Below, in pieces: positions 58,325 to 64,000 of a stretch of DNA of 64,000 nucleotides. The position numbers were made by a program, and so were the translations under genes. A model generated the notes under the pieces. That model searched no databases. It had not been told where the DNA came from and saw nothing but the letters and a program-made list of their open reading frames with translations. Origin of the DNA: Flavobacterium chilense (lineage in GTDB: Bacteria; Bacteroidota; Bacteroidia; Flavobacteriales; Flavobacteriaceae); the NCBI RefSeq assembly GCF_001602525.1, contig NZ_LSYT01000002.1, positions 434,001 to 498,000 on the forward strand, read 5' to 3'. Within the stretch, counting starts at the first letter, position 1, and each line of letters starts with the position of its first letter.

Positions 58325-58438
58325 TACAATTTGAATTTTAAATTTTATCCAAACCAACGAATTTATTGTAGCTAAGCTTACCCAGAAAAGGACATTTAAG
58401 TAACAGAATAAGATTAAATTTTATGTGTAAAAGAAATG

Positions 58439-59068
58439 CTATTTATTTAACAAGTCCTGAAAACAGTCTACAAACTGCCCAACATGTAAACCATCCATTA
58501 AACCATGGTGTACGTGAACAGACATGGCAATGGTTCTTTTTCCGGTTTCAGAAGTCATCATTTTTCCAAATGAAATTTTAGGGCAACTATCTGGATACGA
58601 ATAACTTCTTGCATGCGAAAGCGAAGTGAAATTTAACCACGGAATGGCCGAAAAATGGATAACATTATCATCATCAAAAGACCTTGTAAAGAGACCTGTT
58701 GTGCTTTGAACACGTTTGATTTCTGCCTGTGCATTTTGTACAAAAACATCAAAATCAGGACTATATTCGATTAAAGAAAAGCCAAAAGTACCATCCTCAC
58801 GACCAATTGTAGCCGAAACATCGACACGATTGTTGATATAAATGCTGTTTTCTGAAATTCTATATTTAAAATTTTCGATCGAATTTACGGCAACTAATGT
58901 TTTGTGTAAGTAAAAAATGAAAAAAGAAACATTCAGTTCTTTAGCCGTTTGATACGCTTTTGTACAATCGATTTCTACCGTTGCGCCAAAAAATGGTTCT
59001 TCCATCTGGCTAAAGTGCAGAAAATGTTCTTTTCTATTCCAGTTTTCTAAGTCTAAAAGTGTTTTCAT
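58439..59068 (-). CDS. Chloramphenicol acetyltransferase-like protein
   Basis: This 209-residue cytosolic enzyme belongs to the CAT family: MKTLLDLENWNRKEHFLHFS at the start, FFGATVEIDCTKAYQTAKEL, then GREDGTFGFSLIEYSPDFDV, then WLNFTSLSHARSYSYPDSCP, and AMSVHVHHGLMDGLHVGQFV, which carries the catalytic H-H-x-x-x-D-G. The length fits the CatA type (about 210-220). It would acetylate chloramphenicol or another hydroxyl substrate; many chromosomal CAT homologues do not confer resistance. Its start codon overlaps the HAD gene stop (TAATG), so the two are coupled. Confidence 0.85.
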   Translation of the reverse strand: MKTLLDLENWNRKEHFLHFSQMEEPFFGATVEIDCTKAYQTAKELNVSFFIFYLHKTLVAVNSIENFKYRISENSIYINNRVDVSATIGREDGTFGFSLIEYSPDFDVFVQNAQAEIKRVQSTTGLFTRSFDDDNVIHFSAIPWLNFTSLSHARSYSYPDSCPKISFGKMMTSETGKRTIAMSVHVHHGLMDGLHVGQFVDCFQDLLNK

Positions 59069-59775
59069 TATGATAAGTTCTGAAGTACTTCGGTAATATT
59101 TTCAAACGAACTAAAATGTTCGTGTTCTACTTTATGATTGATTTTTTCATGTTCCCAGGTCGTATGAAACGGAATGTGAACGGCATAACCGCCAATTCCT
59201 AAAACAGGTAAAACATCAGATTTTAAGGAATTTCCGATCATTAAAAATTCGTGTGCCTGAATGTCTAAACGACCTAATAATTTCCCATAATCAATTTCCT
59301 GTTTGTCTGACATTACTTCGATATGGTGAAAATAATGCCCTAAACCGGAACGGTGTAATTTGCTGTGCTGATCTTTTAGATCGCCTTTTGTGGCAACAAC
59401 CAATTTATATTTTCCGTGTAAAGATTTCAGGGTTTCTTCAACTCCGTCCAGAAGTTCGATTGGTTTTTCGAGTAATTCTTTTCCGTATTGAATGATTTTT
59501 TCGATGACTTCTATTGGAATAGTTTTATTCGAAATGTTCATCGCCGCTTCGATCATTGAAAGAATATAGCCTTTGATTCCGTAACCGTATAAAGGCAGGT
59601 TCTCGATTTCGATTTTGAATAATTCCTGTGAAATACCCTGATGCGAAAGATAATCTTCCATCAAAGCACAAAATTTATGTTCAGTTTCCTGAAAATAGGG
59701 TTCGTTGACAAACAAAGTGTCATCGGCATCAAATGCGATTACTTTTAAATTGGGTATTTTGTTTTTATGTAACAT
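59068..59775 (-). CDS. HAD-family hydrolase
   Basis: This 235-residue cytosolic phosphatase-like protein has the HAD motifs: KVIAFDADDTLFVNEPYFQE with the nucleophile Asp (DxD), then YKLVVATKGDLKDQHSKLHR (motif II, T), then KQEIDYGKLLGRL and FLMIGNSLKSDVLPVLGIGG (motif IV, ...GNSxxSD). It fits the large group of YjjG-like phosphatases. The substrate is unknown. It shares its stop with the start of the CAT-like gene, so the two are probably functionally linked. A repeat-bearing gap of 258 bases lies 5'. Confidence 0.85.
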   Translation of the reverse strand: MLHKNKIPNLKVIAFDADDTLFVNEPYFQETEHKFCALMEDYLSHQGISQELFKIEIENLPLYGYGIKGYILSMIEAAMNISNKTIPIEVIEKIIQYGKELLEKPIELLDGVEETLKSLHGKYKLVVATKGDLKDQHSKLHRSGLGHYFHHIEVMSDKQEIDYGKLLGRLDIQAHEFLMIGNSLKSDVLPVLGIGGYAVHIPFHTTWEHEKINHKVEHEHFSSFENITEVLQNLS

Positions 59776-59820
59776 GATGTTTTTATTTCAGGTTTGAAGT
59801 TTTTTTGTTTCAGGTTTTTT

Positions 59821-59998
59821 AGCCACGAATTCACGAATTAAACTAATTTTTTTGTCACAGATTATTGAGATAAAATGATTTTAAAATCTGCTCAAATCTG
59901 CTGAATCTGCGTGATATTTTTTTTAGCCACGAATTATACTAATTTTTTTGCCACAGATTATTGAGACTAAAATGATTTTAAAATCTACTCAATCTGCC
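59821..59998 (+). repeat. Two tandem copies of a dispersed 80-bp repeat
   Basis: AGCCACGAATTCACGAATTA at 59821 and TAGCCACGAATTATACTAAT at about 59924 begin two copies. Each continues with TTTTTTTG(T/C)CACAGATTATTG and AAAATGATTTTAAAATCT. The first also holds two short CTGCTCAAATCTGC-like units. The remaining gap 59776-60033 contains nothing else recognisable. Confidence 0.7.
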
Positions 59999-60033
59999 AT
60001 CCCAATAGCTATCGGAGCGGAAACTTTCTAATC

Positions 60034-60921
60034 TCAGTTTTTAGAAAAAAGCCTTTTCAAAGAAATCGTTTTATCGTAAAACGTAATTCGGATTCCGAAG
60101 AGTAAAATGATTCCGCCAAAAACCATTTGTAAAGTTATTTGTTCTTCCAAAAACAACCAAGCTAATATGGATGTAATTACAGCCTGACTCAATAAACTTA
60201 ACGAAACTCTCGTGGCGCGCATGTGTTGTGTGGCATAACTAATCGAAAGCCAGGCACATAACTGACACATAACTGCCTGAAGAACCAATACAAACCAGCC
60301 TGTATCTGAAAATCCTGTAAAAGGTTCATTTAAAACATAACAAAGTATGCCTAAATAGATACTTGAAGCAATTAGATTAATCGTCATAAAAGATAAAACA
60401 TCAACTTGCGAAAGGACATTTTTACTTACTAAAAGATAAATCGAATATAGGATTCCGGATAAAACAGCAAACAGAAATGCCTGATTGAAATTCAGATCAA
60501 TAAAAAACTCAAAACCAACTAAAGTTATCATTCCGAAAAGAGAAACAACAGTTCCAATCCAGAAATTGGTTGCAGGTTTTGATTTTAAAAAGAAAAAAGA
60601 ACCAATACCCACCCAAAGCGGCGATAAATTGGTTAGCAACGAAGCTTGTGTAGCACTCGAATCCTGAATGGCAATATTCCAAACAGCAACATCTGAGGCA
60701 AATAAAATACCGCATAGTGCTGCCAAAAGTGTAAATTTTAGCGTTGGAAGTTTAAAACTTTTACTTAAAAGAACATAAGGCAAAAGTAAAATAACAGCGA
60801 AAAACATTCGGTAAAAAGCCGAGATTAATCCCGGGGTTAGTTTCAATTTAACCAATATTGGAAATATCGAAATACAAAGTATGCCGCAGATTAAGGCTAA
60901 TCTTGGTTTGGTGATTTTCAT
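60034..60921 (-). CDS. EamA-family (DMT) transporter
   Basis: This 295-residue protein has about ten transmembrane segments arranged as two EamA repeats: LALICGILCISIFPILVKLK at the start, VILLLPYVLLSKSFKLP, then FTLLAALCGILFASDVAVWN and NLSPLWVGIGSFFFLKSK, and the second repeat LLVSKNVLSQVDVLSFMTIN and VSLSLLSQAVITSILAWLFL, then EEQITLQMVFGGIILLFGIR. The EE in FLEEQIT closes the second repeat as usual. It is a cytoplasmic-membrane drug/metabolite transporter of unknown substrate. It stands alone with an upstream gap and the metG terminator. Confidence 0.85.
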   Translation of the reverse strand: MKITKPRLALICGILCISIFPILVKLKLTPGLISAFYRMFFAVILLLPYVLLSKSFKLPTLKFTLLAALCGILFASDVAVWNIAIQDSSATQASLLTNLSPLWVGIGSFFFLKSKPATNFWIGTVVSLFGMITLVGFEFFIDLNFNQAFLFAVLSGILYSIYLLVSKNVLSQVDVLSFMTINLIASSIYLGILCYVLNEPFTGFSDTGWFVLVLQAVMCQLCAWLSISYATQHMRATRVSLSLLSQAVITSILAWLFLEEQITLQMVFGGIILLFGIRITFYDKTISLKRLFSKN

Positions 60922-60984
60922 TGGACGTATTTAATCTTATATTATTTTTTCAAAGATACTTCACAAAGAGAATACTTTGAAAGC

Positions 60985-61023
60985 AAAAAACGTGAATCAA
61001 TTAAAGATATTAATCGATTCACG
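60985..61023 (-). terminator. Terminator after metG
   Basis: CGTGAATCAATTAA (60991-61004) and TTAATCGATTCACG (61010-61023) form a 14-bp stem with one mismatch, followed on the minus strand by a T-run. Confidence 0.75.
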
Positions 61024-61047
61024 CCATTTTATTGCATTTATAAAATG

Positions 61048-63105
61048 CTAGTTTATCGTCTCGCCGTTTGGTGCGTCAGTATCAGGATTTACAAAAACCA
61101 ATTTTCCTTCGGCATTTGTAGTCATTAAGATCATTCCTTGGCTTTCAACGCCACGTAAAGCTCTTGGTGCTAAGTTTGCTAAAACGGTAACGCGTTTACC
61201 AATAATTTCTTCTGGCGAAAAGCTTTCAGCAATTCCCGAAACTATGGTACGAACGTCAATTCCAGTATCGATTTTTAATACCAATAGTTTGTTTGCTTTT
61301 GGCATTTTTTCGGCTTCAATAATAGTTCCAACACGTAAATCCATTTTGGCAAAATCCTCATATTGAATTAAATCTTTTTGAGGTTCTGCTTTTTTGTTTT
61401 CGGCGATATTAGCGGTTTTTGTAGCTTCCAATTTGTCTATTTGTTTTTGTATTTCTTCGTCTTCGATTTTTGCAAAAAGCAATTCTGCTTCGCCAATTTG
61501 GTGTCCGTCAGGAATTAATTCTGAATCTTCAGCAACATCATTCCAGTTTAGTTTACCTTCATTTTTCAGTATTCTTGATAATTTAGCTGCGGTAAACGGT
61601 AAAAATGGTTCAGCAAGAATGCTCAAAGCAGCAGCGATTTGTAACGCCACATACATTTGAGTTTTTACACGTTCCGGATTGTCTTTCATTACTTTCCAAG
61701 GCTCTTCGTCAGCAAGATATTTGTTTCCTAAACGGGCAACATTCATCAATTCTCCCAAAGCTTCACGGAATCTGTAACGTTCTACTGAACTTGAAATTAC
61801 AGCAGGATATGCCTTTAATTCAGTTAAAACAGCTTCGTCAACTTCTGTAAATTCGCTTGGTTTCGGAATAAAACCATCATAATATTTGTTGGTTAAAACC
61901 ACCACACGGTTGATGAAATTTCCAAAAATCGCTACTAATTCATTGTTGTTTCTTGCCTGAAAATCTTTCCAGGTAAAATCATTATCCTTAGTTTCCGGTG
62001 CGTTTGATGTTAAGGCATAACGCAAAACGTCTTGTTTCTCCGGAAATTCTTCTAAATATTCGTGTAACCAAACTGCCCAGTTTTTAGAAGTCGAAAGTTT
62101 GTTTCCTTCCAGATTCAAAAACTCATTTGCAGGAACATTATCCGGCAAAATGTAACTTCCTTCGGCTTTTAACATTGCAGGGAAAATAATACAGTGAAAA
62201 ACAATATTGTCTTTCCCAATAAAATGAACCAGTTTTGTGTCTTCATCTTTCCAATATGGTTCCCAGTCTTTTCCTTCACGGGCAGCCCATTCTTTAGTAG
62301 ACGAAATATATCCAATTGGTGCATCAAACCAAACATATAATTTTTTTCCTTCGGCACCTTCAACCGGAACATCAATTCCCCAGTCAAGGTCACGAGTTAC
62401 CGCACGAGGTTCAAGTCCCCCATCAATCCATGATTTTACCTGTCCGTATACATTAGGTTTCCAGTCATTTTTATGTCCAACTAAAATCCACTCGGTCAAA
62501 AACTCAGTATATCGGTCAAGAGGCAAAAACCAGTGTTTTGTTTCTTTTAAAATTGGAGTCTCTCCGGTAATCGTCGATTTTGGGTTAATTAAATCCGTAG
62601 CATTTAGAGTCGATCCGCATTTTTCGCACTGATCTCCATAAGCTTCTTCGTTACCACATTTAGGGCAGGTTCCTACTACAAAACGGTCAGCCAAAAACTG
62701 ATTTGCTTTTGCATCGTACAATTGCTCCGTAACTTCTTCAATAAAATCGCCTTTATCATACAAGGTTCTAAAGAATTCCGAAGCCGTATCATGATGAACT
62801 TTAGCCGAAGTTCTGGAATAATTATCAAACGAAATTCCAAAATCAGCAAATGATTTTCTAATGATTCCGTCGTATTTATCAATAACTTCTTGTGGTGTAA
62901 CTCCTTCTTTTTTGGCTTTCATCGAAATAGCAACGCCGTGTTCATCACTTCCGCAAATAAAAGCAACATCTTTTCCTTGCAAACGTAAATATCTCGAATA
63001 AATATCTGCAGGCACATAAACTCCCGCCAAATGCCCAATATGAATAGGTCCGTTGGTGTAAGGTAATGCCGCCGTAATCGTATATCTCTTTGGATTCTGT
63101 GTCAT
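61048..63105 (-). CDS. metG: Methionyl-tRNA synthetase
   Basis: This 685-residue cytosolic enzyme charges tRNA-Met. The class I signature is [20 protein letters not shown] (HIGH type), the zinc site [19 protein letters not shown], and the second signature [20 protein letters not shown] (KLSTS for KMSKS). The anticodon-binding helical part follows (about 390-550). The C-terminal EMAP-like tRNA-binding domain (about 575-685) has [20 protein letters not shown] and [20 protein letters not shown]. The length fits the dimeric MetG type with the C-terminal domain. A minus-strand -7 element lies 20 bases 5'. Confidence 0.95.
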   Translation of the reverse strand: MTQNPKRYTITAALPYTNGPIHIGHLAGVYVPADIYSRYLRLQGKDVAFICGSDEHGVAISMKAKKEGVTPQEVIDKYDGIIRKSFADFGISFDNYSRTSAKVHHDTASEFFRTLYDKGDFIEEVTEQLYDAKANQFLADRFVVGTCPKCGNEEAYGDQCEKCGSTLNATDLINPKSTITGETPILKETKHWFLPLDRYTEFLTEWILVGHKNDWKPNVYGQVKSWIDGGLEPRAVTRDLDWGIDVPVEGAEGKKLYVWFDAPIGYISSTKEWAAREGKDWEPYWKDEDTKLVHFIGKDNIVFHCIIFPAMLKAEGSYILPDNVPANEFLNLEGNKLSTSKNWAVWLHEYLEEFPEKQDVLRYALTSNAPETKDNDFTWKDFQARNNNELVAIFGNFINRVVVLTNKYYDGFIPKPSEFTEVDEAVLTELKAYPAVISSSVERYRFREALGELMNVARLGNKYLADEEPWKVMKDNPERVKTQMYVALQIAAALSILAEPFLPFTAAKLSRILKNEGKLNWNDVAEDSELIPDGHQIGEAELLFAKIEDEEIQKQIDKLEATKTANIAENKKAEPQKDLIQYEDFAKMDLRVGTIIEAEKMPKANKLLVLKIDTGIDVRTIVSGIAESFSPEEIIGKRVTVLANLAPRALRGVESQGMILMTTNAEGKLVFVNPDTDAPNGETIN

Positions 63106-63124
63106 AACTCAATTTTATTGAGTG

Positions 63125-63132
63125 CAAAAATA
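63125..63132 (-). promoter_or_regulatory. -7 element TATTTTTG for metG
   Basis: TATTTTTG on the minus strand matches TAnnTTTG, 20 bases before the ATG at 63105. No clear TTG at the proper spacing. Confidence 0.5.
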
Positions 63133-63139
63133 AGCAATA

Positions 63140-63300
63140 GAATTGAGATTTTGTTGTTTCACGGAGTTTCACAGAGAAAAAGCGCCGAGTTTTTGTTTTA
63201 AAGAATGTGAATTAATCTCGCAAAGGCGCCGAGTCGCAAAGTCAAAGAAGTAAATTTTTTAAAAAACTTTGCGCTTTTGCGACTTTGCGAGAGCCTAATT
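63140..63300. repeat. Degenerate GCAAAGGCGC/GCGCCTTTGC-type repeats 5' of metG
   Basis: TCGCAAAGGCGCCGAGTCGC at about 63217 and GCGCTTTTGCGACTTTGCGA at about 63270 form an imperfect inverted pair, of the kind scattered in flavobacterial genomes (compare 37399-37514, 44705-44750 and 45720-45810). No gene lies in 63106-63623. Confidence 0.6.
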
Positions 63301-63352
63301 CAGACTTTGGGGATGCATTTTTTCAGGAGCTAATCCCGCTATCCGTTACAAT

Positions 63353-63379
63353 CTTTTGTGCCGAACCCCGGCACAAAAG
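63353..63379. repeat. Perfect 11-bp hairpin in the metG-CDGSH gap
   Basis: CTTTTGTGCCG-AACCC-CGGCACAAAAG is a perfect stem in a segment of mixed GC content (ATCCGTTACAATCTTTTGTG to CACTTCTATCGGGGC), a typical flavobacterial dispersed element. Confidence 0.75.
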
Positions 63380-63416
63380 GATTTTCACTTCTATCGGGGC
63401 TAAAAAACACGCGGTT

Positions 63417-63489
63417 TGTCAGGCTGAGCGAAGTCGAAGCCACATATGCTAAATCACTTTGCGGGACTTCGACTTCGCTTAGTCTGACA
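63417..63489. repeat. Inverted pair of the CTGAGCGAAGTCGAAG repeat
   Basis: TGTCAGGCTGAGCGAAGTCG (63417-) and its near reverse complement ending CTTCGCTTAGTCTGACA (-63489) form a stem of about 23 bases with a few mismatches around a 20-base loop. Same family as 44800 and 45536. Confidence 0.75.
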
Positions 63490-63623
63490 TTTTTTGCGAA
63501 TCTTTGCAAAAACCTCCGTACATCTCTGTGAAATAACCTAAAATAGAACCAGTTTAAACTAGCATCACAAGCAAAATCTTCAGAATATATTTCGCAATCT
63601 TTGCACTCGAAAAAACAAATTTT

Positions 63624-63851
63624 ATGAGCAAGACAAAATTAATCATCAACAAAAACGGATCGATAAAAATAGAAGGCGATTTTGAAATCATGGATGCCGA
63701 AGGAACAGTTTACGGACTACAAGGAAGATCTGCACTTGGACTTTGCCGTTGCGGATTATCTGCAAATAAACCATTTTGCGATGGCGGGCACCGTAATAAT
63801 TTCGAACATGATTCTGTTGCATTTGATTTACCTCCAATGAAAACAAACTAA
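63624..63851 (+). CDS. CDGSH-type iron-sulfur protein
   Basis: This 75-residue cytosolic protein has one CDGSH domain: LGLCRCGLSANKPFCDGGHR, with C-x-C-x2-S-x3-P-x-C-D-G-x-H, so two Cys, the third Cys and the His coordinate a [2Fe-2S] cluster. The N-terminus SKTKLIINKNGSIKIEGDFE forms the beta cap. Single-domain bacterial forms of this length are common in Bacteroidota; they may donate or sense clusters or redox state. A plus-strand -7-like AATCTTTG lies about 25 bases before the ATG. Confidence 0.93.
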   Translation: MSKTKLIINKNGSIKIEGDFEIMDAEGTVYGLQGRSALGLCRCGLSANKPFCDGGHRNNFEHDSVAFDLPPMKTN

Positions 63852-63872
63852 GATTCTTTTTGGTTTAGATAT

Positions 63873-63906
63873 AAAAACTGCATTTTTTAAGGTGCAGTTT
63901 TTTTGT
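63873..63906 (+). terminator. Terminator after the CDGSH gene
   Basis: AAAAACTGCA (63873-63882) and TGCAGTTTTT (63893-63902) form a 10-bp stem followed by a T-run. Confidence 0.85.
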
Positions 63907-63961
63907 GCAGTTTTTTTTGTGAAAGTAAGTTATTACCTAAAAAACAATATTACATTTACTC

Positions 63962-63969
63962 TAACTTTA
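63962..63969 (+). promoter_or_regulatory. -7-like element TAACTTTA before the last start codon
   Basis: TAACTTTA is close to TAnnTTTG and precedes the ATG at 63982 by 12 bases. Confidence 0.35.
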
Positions 63970-63981
63970 ATTTTCCAAAAA

Positions 63982-64000
63982 ATGAAAAAACTAATAATGC
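63982..64000 (+). CDS. Start of a gene cut by the window edge
   Basis: Only six codons (MKKLIM) are visible. The basic-hydrophobic start fits a signal peptide or membrane protein. Nothing more can be said. Confidence 0.35.

Noticed and set aside
1..64000. tRNA, rRNA and known riboswitches
   Set aside because: No cloverleaf-like or conserved rRNA sequence was seen; I cannot run a covariance search, so short structured RNAs could be missed.

Overview
The window is AT-rich DNA from a member of the Bacteroidota, most likely Flavobacterium or a close relative. The evidence is a gliding-motility lipoprotein gene (gldH) between ricT and a class A penicillin-binding protein, a secreted M4 peptidase with a type IX secretion sorting tail, promoter elements of the TAnnTTTG type, a near absence of Shine-Dalgarno sequences, and the short dispersed hairpin repeats common in flavobacterial genomes.

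Region 1 (1-24782) is an accessory island. All of its more than 20 genes lie on the minus strand. They encode small cytosolic proteins resembling polymorphic-toxin immunity families (DUF4240-, SUKH/SMI1-, Imm26-, Tdi1/DUF1851-, Imm17- and Imm1-like), secreted proteins or lipoproteins with signal peptides, WG-repeat and MORN/YwqK-like proteins, and two ankyrin-repeat proteins. Two imperfect repeat families recur between the genes, always in the same orientation. Family A (about 100 bp, eight copies) lies directly 3' of genes. Family B (about 100-150 bp, six promoter-bearing copies plus one partial copy) lies directly 5' of genes and carries a flavobacterial -7 element. Gene remnants sit at the junctions: the tail of an ankyrin gene, the tail of a SUKH-like gene, and a 5' gene fragment matching the start of the gene at 10389-11033. 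GC-rich palindromes (families C and D) mark several junctions. Together these suggest an array of immunity or accessory cassettes that has diversified by recombination at shared 5' and 3' modules. No integrase, transposase or large toxin gene is visible in the window.

Region 2 (25156-37514) is largely core: ricT-gldH-PBP1A (ricT and gldH overlap), a terminator, a two-subunit CoA transferase, the M4 peptidase, then a small outer-membrane protein, a metallophosphatase, dinB and a PAS protein that looks like a LOV domain without its cysteine. A terminator nested in a 29-bp perfect inverted repeat separates this PAS gene from the convergent class I fumarase.

Region 3 (37534-53349) is a minus-strand series, apart from one plus-strand rhodanese gene: fumarase, a lipoprotein, a protein with a TNT-like motif, an SpmA-SpmB fusion, an AlkZ-like protein, an exonuclease, an alkylguanine methyltransferase, an NAD(P)-binding protein whose coding frame carries an intragenic repeat, and a GNAT/LysR pair divergent from the rhodanese. 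A likely operon follows, running from a GNAT-nitrilase fusion through a zinc-ribbon protein, M28 peptidase and TPR protein to an SRPBCC protein.

Region 4 (53525-64000) holds a short SSB, a DUF2461 protein, a Lys/Cys-rich miniprotein, ferritin, an uncharacterised secreted protein, an OmpA-family porin, a HAD/CAT-like gene pair, an EamA transporter, metG, a CDGSH iron-sulfur protein and the first codons of another gene. Its long gaps are filled with dispersed inverted repeats. I saw no rRNA, tRNA, CRISPR array or complete insertion sequence.
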